64,000 bases of DNA, taken from an uncultured Lachnospiraceae bacterium. GTDB taxonomy: Bacteria > Bacillota > Clostridia > Lachnospirales > Lachnospiraceae. Positions 25,998 through 34,732 of this stretch are shown one piece after another. The stretch is from assembly GCA_910577165.1 (NCBI GenBank), contig CAJTLX010000010.1:11223-75222 (forward strand), written 5' to 3'. The stretch's first letter is position 1, and the number at the start of each line of letters is the position of its first letter. The notes under the pieces are model-generated. The model ran no database searches. It was not told the DNA's origin and saw nothing but the letters and a program-made list of their open reading frames with translations. Both the position numbers and the translations under genes were made by a program.

Positions 25998-27281
25998 ATG
26001 AAATCTTTTATGGACATGAGCCAGGATGAACTTTTAACATTGAAAGCCGCTTTGGAAGAACAGTTTAAGACTGAGGAAGCGAAGGGGCTTTCCTTAAATA
26101 TGGCGCGCGGCAAGCCAGGTGCGACACAGCTTGCGATTTCCATGCCGATGTTAGACGTGATTAACTCCAGTTCGGATATGACAACTCTGCTCGGCAATGA
26201 TACCAGAAATTACGGGGACTGGGACGGGATCGGCGAGTGCAGGCAGCTTTTAGCGGATATGATGGAGGTCAAAAAGCCCAATGTGATTGTTTGCGGAAAT
26301 TCCAGCTTAAATATTATGTACGATACTGTTGTCCGCTCCATGGTCAGCGGGGTGAACGGCGAAACACCGTGGTGCAAGCTTGACAAAGTAAAATTTTTAT
26401 GTCCGGTGCCGGGGTACGACAGACATTTTAAGATTACGGAGACCTTTGGGATTGAGATGATTTCTGTGCCGATGGATGAGAATGGTCCGGATATGGATAT
26501 GGTCGAGGAGTATGTAAATGGCGACAGTGCGGTAAAAGGGATCTGGTGCGTTCCAAAATATTCCAATCCTACGGGGATCACCTACTCGGATGAGGTGGTA
26601 AAACGCTTTGCGAATTTGAAGCCTGCGGCAAAGGATTTCCGTATTTTCTGGGATAACGCCTACTGTATCCACCATCTCTACGAGGAGATTCAGGATAAAA
26701 TTCCAAATATTTTGGAGGAATGCGAGAAGGCGGGAAATCCGGATATGGTCTATATCTTTGCCTCCACATCAAAAATTAGTTTTCCGGGTTCGGGTGTGTC
26801 CGCAATTGCGACTTCGCTTACCAATATGGAGTACATCAAAAAGTTTATGACCACACAGATTATTGGTCATGACAAGATCAACCAGCTGCGTCATGCTCGC
26901 TTTTTTAAGAATATTGACGGGCTGAATGCACATATGAAAAAGCACGCAGAACTGATGCGCCCGAAATTTCAGGCGGTGCTTGATATTTTGGAGGAGGAGC
27001 TTACCGGGCTTAATATTGGGAGCTGGATAAAGCCAAGGGGCGGATATTTTATCTCCTTTGAGTCCCTTCCTGGCTGCGCGAAAGCTATTGTGGCAAAATG
27101 CAAGGAGTTAGGGCTGGTACTTACCGGCGCGGGCGCGACTTACCCTTACGGGAAAGACCCGAACGATTCAAATATTCGCATCGCGCCATCGTTTCCGACA
27201 CCGGAGGAGATGGGGGAGGCGACGAGGATGTTCGCTCTCTGCGTAAAATTAGTTTCGATAGAAAAATTGTTAAATGCATAG
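25998..27281 (+). CDS. Class I aminotransferase of the PF12897 (aspartate aminotransferase Ic) group
   Basis: 427 residues, PLP-dependent fold type I, probably transaminating aspartate/2-oxoglutarate or a related pair. Characteristic of this subgroup are the N-terminal LNMARGKPG, the GNDTRNYGDWDGIGECRQLLADM segment, CPVPGYDRHF, KYSNPTGITYSDEV, WDNAYCIHHL (Asp and Tyr contacts to PLP), and the PLP lysine in FASTSKISFPGSGV near residue 259. It is transcribed from a perfect consensus promoter, so it is probably strongly and constitutively expressed. AAGGGAG lies before ATG 25998. A 13-bp hairpin follows the stop. The gene is unrelated to its glycan-degrading neighbours. Confidence 0.9.
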   Translation: MKSFMDMSQDELLTLKAALEEQFKTEEAKGLSLNMARGKPGATQLAISMPMLDVINSSSDMTTLLGNDTRNYGDWDGIGECRQLLADMMEVKKPNVIVCGNSSLNIMYDTVVRSMVSGVNGETPWCKLDKVKFLCPVPGYDRHFKITETFGIEMISVPMDENGPDMDMVEEYVNGDSAVKGIWCVPKYSNPTGITYSDEVVKRFANLKPAAKDFRIFWDNAYCIHHLYEEIQDKIPNILEECEKAGNPDMVYIFASTSKISFPGSGVSAIATSLTNMEYIKKFMTTQIIGHDKINQLRHARFFKNIDGLNAHMKKHAELMRPKFQAVLDILEEELTGLNIGSWIKPRGGYFISFESLPGCAKAIVAKCKELGLVLTGAGATYPYGKDPNDSNIRIAPSFPTPEEMGEATRMFALCVKLVSIEKLLNA

Positions 27282-27308
27282 CAAAGCGAATCGAGCAGGC
27301 ACATAAGA

Positions 27309-27338
27309 GAAAGCTGCCCTTTGGTAAGGGCAGCTTTC
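27309..27338 (+). terminator. 13-bp hairpin after the aminotransferase gene
   Basis: GAAAGCTGCCCTT (27309-27321) pairs perfectly with AAGGGCAGCTTTC (27326-27338) around a TGGT loop. The stem is terminator-like but there is no T-run after it, so release may be inefficient and read into the element downstream. Confidence 0.65.
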
Positions 27339-27351
27339 GCGCTCTATATGT

Positions 27352-27488
27352 GGAACTAAAAAAATCAGCAGAAACCCGGAACAGTGCCGGAAGGGGATTT
27401 TGTTCGCTTCACTCTCATCATCCCCTTCCACGAAAAGGGCACTGTGTAGGGATTTCTGCGGAACTTAAAATGGAACTAAAAATAGGAG
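27352..27488 (+). ncRNA. Structured GGAACTAAAAA-bordered element, copy B
   Basis: Left border GGAACTAAAAAAA (27352); right border GCGGAACTTAAAATGGAACT then AAAAATAGGAG. Inside: P1 27368-27377 with 27449-27459, P2 ACAGTGCC (27381-27388) with GGCACTGT (27438-27445), P3 GGAAGGGGAT (27389-27398) with ATCCCCTTCC (27420-27429), loop beginning TTTTGT. It has the same order of stems as copy A near 16.9 kb, with compensatory changes in P1 and P2. It ends in the TAGGAG that serves the next gene. Confidence 0.6.
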
Positions 27489-27495
27489 TTAGTAA

Positions 27496-27753
27496 ATGCC
27501 ACTGATTAATAAAATTATGAAAAAGCTTCCAAGAAAGCAGGTCTTGCCTGGAGAACTTGAGCCGGTGCGCCGTTTTAAAGAACCGCTAGTAAAGCCGAGA
27601 GAATTGCTTTTGGAGGAGGAAAAGGATGAGAACGGCGAGTACCCGGTACTTGAGCGGGAAATTTTGCCGGAGCGCATTATCTGTCCGGACTGTGGGGGAA
27701 TCACATTGGAGGGGTTGGATTTCTGCGACAAATGTGGAGGGGAGTTGCGGTAA
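27496..27753 (+). CDS. Small zinc-ribbon protein
   Basis: An 85-residue basic protein. The C-terminal third holds a zinc ribbon with two CxxC knuckles (CPDCGGITLEGLDFCDKC), often found in regulators and RNA- or protein-binding adaptors. The N-terminal part is charged and has no recognised domain. ATG 27496 lies 7 nt after TAGGAG, which belongs to the right border of the structured element, so expression may depend on that element. Function unknown. Confidence 0.6.
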   Translation: MPLINKIMKKLPRKQVLPGELEPVRRFKEPLVKPRELLLEEEKDENGEYPVLEREILPERIICPDCGGITLEGLDFCDKCGGELR

Positions 27754-27769
27754 GCAATCAGGAACTCTC

Positions 27770-27784
27770 TTTGTACTGTACAAA
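27770..27784 (+). promoter_or_regulatory. 15-bp palindrome, possible operator of the GH-A gene
   Basis: TTTGTAC-T-GTACAAA is a perfect inverted repeat with one central base. It overlaps a possible -35 (TTGTAC 27771-27776), with a weak -10 (TAAATT 27794-27799) 17 nt on, 40 bp before the hydrolase gene. A repressor site is plausible but unproven. Confidence 0.4.
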
Positions 27785-27822
27785 AATTCGCACTAAATTT
27801 AAGTTGCGATATGGAGGGGAAT

Positions 27823-29823
27823 ATGCAAAATCTGGAAATTGTCCGTCTGGAGCGGACAAAAGGGGTGGAACTGATAGCAGAGGAGGAGAGCGGAGGTAAA
27901 TTCCAATTTTCAAAAGAGGGGGCGGGCTTTATTCTGCCAAAACTTTTAAATGATAGGGAACACTATCTATCTTTTTTGATTCAAGTAGAGGAAGAACATA
28001 GCCTTGCAATGACGCTAACGGTGTATGTGTGCGGGGAGAGTGCGCCGGCGTTTACGGTTCGCTTCGGCTTGCTGCCTAAGGTAAAAATACCGATCGTGCT
28101 TGACTTGGAGTGGATGGATGCAAATGAACTCTTCCCGGAAGCACCGCGCGGAGCGTTAAAGATGGTCTGCCATGGAAAGAGAGTTGCACGGCAGGAAATT
28201 GAGAAAATAGTGCTAAGTACAATGCCATGTTTTCATCAGGTAAAATGTTTGATAAGCGATCTGTCTTTGACGGAGGAATATCCAGATATTCCTAAATTAC
28301 CGAAAAAAATCTTAGTCGATCGCTTTGGGCAGAGCGCGTGGAAGGACTGGCCAGGAAAAATAAGGGACGACGAGGAGTTAAAGTGCCGCCTGAATGCGCA
28401 GCTTGATAAAGGGGACGGGTATCCGTTTGCGGACTGGTCTTCTTATGGCGGATGGAAAGAGAAAAAGCTTACTGCGGGGACGGGATATTTTTCCAAATGC
28501 AAGAAGGAGGGAAGATGGTGGCTGACTGACCCGGAGGGCTATGCATTTTTTAGTATGGGACCGGACTGTGTGGGTGCGGGCGGGGACTGCCGGATCGACG
28601 GGGTGGAGCAATGGCTTGACTGGCTGCCGGACAGGGAGGATAAGGCATTTTCTACCATGTTTTCCGAGTCCGCGCGGAGGGGGAAGAAAAACAGGATAGT
28701 AAATTTCTCGTTTTTTCAGGCAAATTTATACCGGGCATTTGGGGAGTCCTGGCGTGAGAAATGGGAAAAAATGCTTTGTAGGCAGCTAAAAAACTGCGGG
28801 ATGAATACTCTGGGCAACTGGAGTGATGCGCGTCTTTTTGGGCGGACGGGAATTCCCTACGTGACCTCCCTTCCAGAATTTCCATCGACGGAGAAAAATA
28901 TTTTCCGCGATTTTCCGGATGTATTTAGCGAGGAGTACAAGGCGGAGGCGGTGCGCTGTGCAAAAGCACTTCTCCCGCGAAAAGACGATCCTTTGATGAT
29001 CGGCTATTTTCTGAGAAACGAACCAGCCTGGGCATTTGTCGATCAGTTAATGCTTGCGGATGAAGTATTATACAATCCCAAAAGAACTGCCTGCAAGGAA
29101 GCTCTGATTAAATTTTTAGCGGAGCGTTACGGGGGGATAGAGCAGTTAAATCAGGCGTGGAATGCGGATTTTGAAAGTTTCTCCACCCTCTATCAGCCAC
29201 AGAGGGATTGTTCAGAACGCTCTGCGCACACAAAGGAAGATCTGCGGGAGTTTTCAAAAAAAATGTTGCGTGCCTATGTGGAGATCCCGGCAAGTGAATG
29301 CCGAAAAGTCGATCCAAACCATATGATTTTGGGAATGCGCTGGGCGTGGATCTCCAATCCGGATCTGATGGTTGGATGGGAAAATTTTGATGTTTTTTCC
29401 ATAAATTGCTATGCAGTTGATCCGACGGAAAAAATACAGCAGGTTGTCGATTTGGGCGTGGATCTTCCCGTTCTGATCGGAGAATTTCATTTCGGGGCAC
29501 TGGATGCTGGTCCTTGTGCTACGGGGCTTGAAGGGGTGAGGAATCAGCGGGAGCGGGGACTTGCCTACCACAATTACTGCGAGAGTGTCGCTGCACACAA
29601 GAACGGGGTGGGATGTCATTATTTTCAGTGCTATGATCAGTTTGTACTTGGACGTTTTGACGGGGAAAACTATAATATTGGGCTTTTTGATATCACTTCC
29701 TGCGCCTATCCAGAAATGTTGGAACAAATTAAGGAATGCAGCAGTCAAATTTATAAGATAGCGGATGGAGAAGTCAGAAAGTGTAAGCGCGATGTGGAAT
29801 CCATTCCCATGATCGCATATTAA
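27823..29823 (+). CDS. Clan GH-A glycoside hydrolase, agarase (GH50)-like
   Basis: 666 residues, cytoplasmic, no signal peptide. A beta-rich N-terminal region (about 1-150) precedes a TIM barrel that opens with TGYFSKCKKEGRWWLTDPEG, a sequence style typical of agarase-like GH50/GH42-related proteins. The acid/base Glu is in the NEP motif (RNEPAWAF, about residue 399) and the nucleophile Glu in IGEFHFGALD (about 553), the clan GH-A arrangement of a retaining beta-glycosidase. The substrate cannot be read from the sequence; a beta-galactan or related plant/algal glycan is possible. ATG 27823 follows GGAGGGGAAT; ATG 27811 lacks a ribosome binding site. A palindromic site upstream may control it. 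Confidence 0.75.
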   Translation: MQNLEIVRLERTKGVELIAEEESGGKFQFSKEGAGFILPKLLNDREHYLSFLIQVEEEHSLAMTLTVYVCGESAPAFTVRFGLLPKVKIPIVLDLEWMDANELFPEAPRGALKMVCHGKRVARQEIEKIVLSTMPCFHQVKCLISDLSLTEEYPDIPKLPKKILVDRFGQSAWKDWPGKIRDDEELKCRLNAQLDKGDGYPFADWSSYGGWKEKKLTAGTGYFSKCKKEGRWWLTDPEGYAFFSMGPDCVGAGGDCRIDGVEQWLDWLPDREDKAFSTMFSESARRGKKNRIVNFSFFQANLYRAFGESWREKWEKMLCRQLKNCGMNTLGNWSDARLFGRTGIPYVTSLPEFPSTEKNIFRDFPDVFSEEYKAEAVRCAKALLPRKDDPLMIGYFLRNEPAWAFVDQLMLADEVLYNPKRTACKEALIKFLAERYGGIEQLNQAWNADFESFSTLYQPQRDCSERSAHTKEDLREFSKKMLRAYVEIPASECRKVDPNHMILGMRWAWISNPDLMVGWENFDVFSINCYAVDPTEKIQQVVDLGVDLPVLIGEFHFGALDAGPCATGLEGVRNQRERGLAYHNYCESVAAHKNGVGCHYFQCYDQFVLGRFDGENYNIGLFDITSCAYPEMLEQIKECSSQIYKIADGEVRKCKRDVESIPMIAY

Positions 29824-29850
29824 ATTGAGAAAAAACCATGCTTTGTGGTA

Positions 29851-29878
29851 TTGACTATTTGAAAAAATGAGTTATAAT
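29851..29878 (+). promoter_or_regulatory. Promoter of the chemoreceptor gene
   Basis: TTGACT (29851-29856), 16 nt, TATAAT (29873-29878). The leader to ATG 30048 is about 160 nt and includes GGTA/TACC pairing and the 12-bp palindrome GAAAAATTTTTC. I see no cyclic di-GMP riboswitch consensus in it. Confidence 0.75.
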
Positions 29879-30047
29879 AAAACTCGAATAATATTAACAA
29901 TTCCAAGAAAATCAGGTACTGCTTTACCAGATTATGAAAAATTAATCCTACCAGCAATAAAAATACGGACTTGAGAAAAATTTTTCAAACTCTACTTCCA
30001 TCGGGATACCTGGTATTTTGGGATCAGCGGAGAGGAGATTTTTACTT

Positions 30048-31748
30048 ATGAACAAGAATGGTGGCATCGAAAAAAAGCTGACGAGATCCTTTTTCCAAGT
30101 GGCTTCGATTGCAGCAGGAGCGGCACTATTTGGGCTGATCGTCATGCTTATTCTGTCATGGCGGTATTCTTATGCCCTGACCAATTTTGGTTTTGCACAG
30201 GGAGATATCGGAACAGCGATGTTTGAATTCGCGGATATTCGCTCGTCACTGCGCGCTACGATCGGCTATGATAATCAGGAGGCAATTGACGAAGTGGTGC
30301 AGCAGCATACAGATATGATTGCAGCATTTGAGAGAAGTTTTGCAAAAATTGAAGATACGATTGTTTCAGAGGACGGCAGAGCCAATTATGATCAGATCGA
30401 ACAGGATTTAAAAACGTATTGGGAATTGGATGACAAGATTATGAGGCTGGGGGCAACTACGGACAGAGAGTATTGTAAACTTGCCCAGGAGATGGCACTG
30501 ACTCAGCTGGCACCAGTCTACTCTTCGATTTATGATAAATTGGAAGGACTTTTGGATGTAAAGGTAAGTGAGGGAAACAAATTATCAAAGACACTCACTA
30601 TTGCCTGCGTGATGGTCGGTATAATTATCGTCCTGTTAATTGGAGGGTCGATGTATCTGTCCACAAGAATTGGCAAGCGTATCTCTGTAAGAATCACCTC
30701 TCCGCTAAAGCAGCTTGGCAACCGGTTAAAGACATTTTCGGAGGGCGATCTTACCTCTCCGTTCCCGGCAATTAAATCGGGCGATGAGATTGAAGAGATG
30801 ACGGCGGATGCCATGATTATGGCGGATCATTTAAATGTGATTATCCACGATATTGGGGAAGTACTCGGCGAGATGGCGGACGGCAATTATGCGGTAAAGT
30901 CAAAGGCATCAAAGCGCTATACTGGGGATTTTAAGAAGCTGTACGAGTCAATGCGCGGTATGCGCGATCAGATGAAGGAAACCTTGCTTTCCATCGGGGA
31001 ATCCTCAAGCCATGTATCCTGTGGTTCCGGCGATTTAGCCAAGGCTTCGCAGAGTCTTGCGGAGGGCGCGACCGAACAGGCGGGTGCAGTGGAGGAATTG
31101 CATGCGACGATCTCAGATATTACCGTGACGATGGAAAAGAGCGCGCAGAGCGCGGAGGAATCTTACAGTAAAGCACAGCACTATGCGGATGCAGCGGATA
31201 GCAGCCGTGAGGAGATGCACCGCATGATGGAGGCGATGGGACGTATCAACGAGGCTTCGGCAAGAATTGGCGATATTATTTCCAAGATTGAATCTATTGC
31301 GGCACAGACCAATCTTTTGTCGCTGAACGCTTCGATCGAGGCGGCAAGAGCGGGGGATTCCGGAAGAGGATTCTCGGTTGTTGCGGATCAGATTCGTGAA
31401 CTGGCAAACCAGAGCGCGAAGGCGGCAGTGGATACAAGGGAGCTGATTGAAGGTTCCATTAAGGAAGTGGCTGAGGGCAATAGCTCAGCAGAGCGCGCGG
31501 CACACGCGATCGAGTCCGTTGTGGATGGAATTAAGCAGATTGCAGAATTCTCAAGAAATTTGAAAAATATGGTGGAAGACCAGACAGAGGCAGTTCGTCA
31601 GGCCGAAGTGGGTGTGGATCAGATTTCCGAGGTAGTTCAGGTCAATGCGGCAACCGCACAACAAGCTTCCGCGACCAGCGAGGAATTGTCTGCACAGGCA
31701 ACGATTCTGGACGAGTTGGTTGGGCGTTTTGTTCTGACAAAGGAATAA
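30048..31748 (+). CDS. Methyl-accepting chemotaxis protein
   Basis: A 566-residue transmembrane receptor. TM1 lies about residues 15-37 and TM2 about 182-205, enclosing a helical extracytoplasmic sensor of some 140 residues (four-helix-bundle type, ligand unknown). A HAMP domain follows TM2 (ITSPLKQLGNRLKTFSEGDL), then a second HAMP-like stretch. The signalling hairpin contains the conserved tip IAAQTNLLSLNASIEAARAG near residue 420, which contacts CheA and CheW. This implies a motile or chemotactic cell, although no che or fla gene lies here. ATG 30048 has AGAGGAG 10 nt upstream; a TTG at 30018 is in frame but unsupported. Monocistronic, between its own promoter and terminator. Confidence 0.93.
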   Translation: MNKNGGIEKKLTRSFFQVASIAAGAALFGLIVMLILSWRYSYALTNFGFAQGDIGTAMFEFADIRSSLRATIGYDNQEAIDEVVQQHTDMIAAFERSFAKIEDTIVSEDGRANYDQIEQDLKTYWELDDKIMRLGATTDREYCKLAQEMALTQLAPVYSSIYDKLEGLLDVKVSEGNKLSKTLTIACVMVGIIIVLLIGGSMYLSTRIGKRISVRITSPLKQLGNRLKTFSEGDLTSPFPAIKSGDEIEEMTADAMIMADHLNVIIHDIGEVLGEMADGNYAVKSKASKRYTGDFKKLYESMRGMRDQMKETLLSIGESSSHVSCGSGDLAKASQSLAEGATEQAGAVEELHATISDITVTMEKSAQSAEESYSKAQHYADAADSSREEMHRMMEAMGRINEASARIGDIISKIESIAAQTNLLSLNASIEAARAGDSGRGFSVVADQIRELANQSAKAAVDTRELIEGSIKEVAEGNSSAERAAHAIESVVDGIKQIAEFSRNLKNMVEDQTEAVRQAEVGVDQISEVVQVNAATAQQASATSEELSAQATILDELVGRFVLTKE

Positions 31749-31817
31749 TCTGTTGGGAAAAAATATAAATTACATAGCCTATCTATTATAGACAGTGGGA
31801 AATGTGAGAGAAATGAT

Positions 31818-31869
31818 AAAAATTGCCCTCGGACAGGGTGGAGGAAGGAAACTGTCCGGGGGTATTTTT
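31818..31869 (+). terminator. Terminator of the chemoreceptor gene
   Basis: Paired segments AAAAAT, CCC and CGGACAG on the left match CTGTCCG, GGG and ATTTTT on the right, around a purine-rich loop. The hairpin ends in TTTTT. Confidence 0.8.
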
Positions 31870-31919
31870 GGCAGAAGGATTACAAAAAAGAGGATATTTA
31901 TAGAAATGAGGGATCAATT

Positions 31920-33008
31920 TTGAATGCATGGGAGAAAAATTTTAGGAAAGTGGAGCCGTATACGCCGGGGGAACAGCCCGTATTTGCGAATATGGTAAAG
32001 CTCAATACGAACGAGAATCCCTATCCGCCATCCCCAAAGGTTGAGGCGGCTATGCGGCGGCTATGCGATAATATGGAGCACTTTCGCCTGTACCCGGATT
32101 TTAAGGCGGAGCCACTCACTACAGTTTTGGCAAAGTATTATGGTCTAGCAAACGATCAGGTTTTTGTCGGGGTGGGATCGGATGATGTGCTTTCGGTGGC
32201 GTTTTTAACTTTTTTTCATTCCGATCGCCCAGTGCTTTTTCCAGATATTACCTATTCCTTTTACGATGTGTGGGCGCAAGTTTATGAAATTCCGTATGAA
32301 TGTCCGATGCTCGATGAAAATTTTCGCATCCGCAAGGAGGATTACTACCAAAAGAACGGCGGAATTGTAATTGCGAATCCAAATGCGCCGACTTCGATCG
32401 CGGAGGGAATTGATTTTATTGAGGATATTCTAAGGCACAATCAGGAATCAGTGGTAATTGTTGATGAGGCCTATGTGGATTTTGGCGGGGAATCGGCACT
32501 TCCCCTGCTTAAAAAATACGGAAATCTTCTGATTGTGCAGACCTTTTCGAAATCGCGCGCGATGGCGGGAATGCGCATCGGCTATGCAATGGGCAGCCCC
32601 ACATTGATCCGGGCAATGAATGATGTGAAATATTCCATCAATTCCTACACCATGAATTATCCTTCCCTCTCTGCCGGTGTGGCGGCAGTGGAGGATGATG
32701 CCTATTTTAGGGAGTGCTGCGAGAAGGTGATACGGACGCGCACCTGGGCAAGGACAGAACTTGAGCGGCTTAAATTTATCTGCCTTGACAGTGCTGCCAA
32801 TTTCTTGTTTGTAACACATCCCCTCGTCCCCGCGGCGAAAATTTTTGCCGCGCTAAAGGAGCGCGGAATCTTTGTGCGATATTTTAACAAGCCGCGCATT
32901 GATAATTATCTGCGGATTACGATTGGGACCAAGGAGCAGATGGAGCAGTTAGTGGAGGCACTTTTAGAGATTGTACCTGTGGCAGAAAAGAAAGAGGGAG
33001 AGCAATGA
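31920..33008 (+). CDS. hisC: Histidinol-phosphate aminotransferase
   Basis: 362 residues, PLP fold type I. It transaminates imidazole acetol phosphate with glutamate in histidine synthesis; paralogs can also serve Tyr/Phe. Seen: WEKNFRKVEPYTPGEQP, MVKLNTNENPYPPSP (substrate loop), NPNAPTS, the VDEAYVDFGGESA segment, and the PLP lysine in TFSKSRAMAGMRIGY near residue 210. The start is TTG 31920, which gives the family-typical N-terminus and has GAGGGA upstream; no ATG fits. It is not in a his operon here but overlaps (ATGA) the ABC-class ATPase gene. Confidence 0.92.
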   Translation: MNAWEKNFRKVEPYTPGEQPVFANMVKLNTNENPYPPSPKVEAAMRRLCDNMEHFRLYPDFKAEPLTTVLAKYYGLANDQVFVGVGSDDVLSVAFLTFFHSDRPVLFPDITYSFYDVWAQVYEIPYECPMLDENFRIRKEDYYQKNGGIVIANPNAPTSIAEGIDFIEDILRHNQESVVIVDEAYVDFGGESALPLLKKYGNLLIVQTFSKSRAMAGMRIGYAMGSPTLIRAMNDVKYSINSYTMNYPSLSAGVAAVEDDAYFRECCEKVIRTRTWARTELERLKFICLDSAANFLFVTHPLVPAAKIFAALKERGIFVRYFNKPRIDNYLRITIGTKEQMEQLVEALLEIVPVAEKKEGEQ

Positions 33009-34720
33009 AATCACAGACCGATTTGGAACAGATGTTAAAAAATATTGACCATAAAGGATATCCTGCCTACAAGGATCTGCGCGGAAACTATCAGTTTGTA
33101 GGCTATATATTGGGGATCGACCATGTGCAGGGCGACCCGTTTGCTGCGCCGTCGCGCGTAAGTGTGCGCGTGGGAAAAGCACAGGCGGGATTTGCTTTGG
33201 ATATGTATGAGAAGGAATATAAGCGCGTTGCACTCTCGGATTATCTTCTGCGCACCTTCGGGCGAACACTTTCGGATTATACCTTTCAGGCGAGGGGGTC
33301 GGGTAAAAGCGGGCTGATTGGGGTTAGCCGTCCGGGGCAGGAGATTTTGGCGCGAACTGCGTGTGAGATACAAAACGGCGATGTCTTAGTGCGCTTTGAA
33401 GTTGGTTTTCCGGCAAATGGGCGCACAATCAATGCCGGAGAACTGCACAAGATCCTGTTTGACTATATCCCTCAGGCGGTAAAACGCTCGCTTTTTTACA
33501 AAAATTTGCGCGCGGAGGAGGTAAGGGCAGTTTTAGAGCTTGCGGAGGACGAACAGGCAGTCAGGGAGGCAATTTCTGAGAGAGGACTAGTCGCATTTGT
33601 AGCAAACGGTGCGATCTTGCCGCGAGAGAGTGGTGTCTCACAAAAGCCAATGAAAAATGCGGTGGCATTTGTCTCGCCAAAAGAATTTGAGATAGAGTTA
33701 GAGTTGCCGCATCGCGGCGTGGTAAAGGGGATGGGAATTCCTGCGGGGATCACGCTGATCGTTGGCGGCGGCTATCACGGGAAATCAACGCTTTTAAAGG
33801 CGTTAGAACAGGGAGTTTACAATCATATTGCAAAGGATGGCAGGGAGTTTGTGATCACACAGGATGATGCCGTCAAGGTGCGCGCAGAGGATGGCAGAGC
33901 AGTGGCTCATGTCAATATTTCCCCATTTATCAGCGATCTGCCTAACGGCAAAGATACTGTGGATTTCTCCACGGAGGATGCGAGCGGATCCACCTCGCAG
34001 GCGGCGAATGTGGTCGAGGCGATCCGCGCCGGAGCAAAGCTGCTCCTGATTGACGAGGATACCTGCGCGACAAATTTTATGGTGCGCGACGAGTTGATGC
34101 AGCGGGTGGTTTCCCCGGATAAAGAGCCGATCACTCCATTTTTGTTACAGGCGAGAGAATTATACGAAAAATATGGGGTTTCCGTAATTTTAGTTGCGGG
34201 CAGTTCCGGTGCGTACTTCCATATTTCTGACCGCGTGATCCAGATGGACAATTACAAAACGCTCGATATTACCGCGCGCGTAAGGGAATGTATGGAAGGT
34301 GAACCTCCACTTGAAAGGCTCTCTTCCAAAAAGACAGCGATCGGAGCTATTTTTTCCGAGACAGCAAAAAAGCGCGTAGTAAAGATCGGACGGCTGGAAA
34401 AGAAATACGATGAGGTCAAGGTAAAGCAGTTTGGCAGGGACAGCTTTTCCTTCGGCAAGGATACTGTGGATTTGAGCTTTGTCGAGCAGCTTTTAGATTT
34501 TGAGCAGACAACAACACTTTCCTACTGCTTAAAAGCACTTGCAGATCAGTTGGAGAATCGTCCGCAGGATATTGAAGCTTTGGTTGAGAAACTTGACCGC
34601 CAGATAAAGTGCGATGGGCTTTCTAGCCTATGCAGGGGCAGTTACCTTCCCGCCACACTTGCCGCAGTGCGCAAGCAGGAGATCTACGCGTGCGTAAATC
34701 GGTATCGCGGTCTAATGTGA
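33005..34720 (+). CDS. Predicted ATPase of the ABC class (PF09818)
   Basis: 571 residues, cytoplasmic, in a conserved family of stand-alone ABC-like ATPases with unknown biological role. The Walker A is GGGYHGKSTLLKALE near residue 256; a signature-like DASGSTSQAANVVEAI precedes Walker B LLLIDEDTCATNFMVRD near 345. The N-terminal 240 residues include the family's GDPFAAPSRVSVRV and GQEILARTACEI segments. No transmembrane segment. Its start ATG 33005 overlaps the hisC stop by 4 bases, and queH follows after 12 bp, so the three are probably one transcript. Confidence 0.88.
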   Translation: MKSQTDLEQMLKNIDHKGYPAYKDLRGNYQFVGYILGIDHVQGDPFAAPSRVSVRVGKAQAGFALDMYEKEYKRVALSDYLLRTFGRTLSDYTFQARGSGKSGLIGVSRPGQEILARTACEIQNGDVLVRFEVGFPANGRTINAGELHKILFDYIPQAVKRSLFYKNLRAEEVRAVLELAEDEQAVREAISERGLVAFVANGAILPRESGVSQKPMKNAVAFVSPKEFEIELELPHRGVVKGMGIPAGITLIVGGGYHGKSTLLKALEQGVYNHIAKDGREFVITQDDAVKVRAEDGRAVAHVNISPFISDLPNGKDTVDFSTEDASGSTSQAANVVEAIRAGAKLLLIDEDTCATNFMVRDELMQRVVSPDKEPITPFLLQARELYEKYGVSVILVAGSSGAYFHISDRVIQMDNYKTLDITARVRECMEGEPPLERLSSKKTAIGAIFSETAKKRVVKIGRLEKKYDEVKVKQFGRDSFSFGKDTVDLSFVEQLLDFEQTTTLSYCLKALADQLENRPQDIEALVEKLDRQIKCDGLSSLCRGSYLPATLAAVRKQEIYACVNRYRGLM

Positions 34721-34732
34721 GGGGGCAGAAGA

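Noticed and set aside
29879..30047. Cyclic di-GMP riboswitch before the chemoreceptor
   Set aside because: Chemoreceptor leaders in Clostridia often have one, but neither the GEMM-I nor the class II core words are present.
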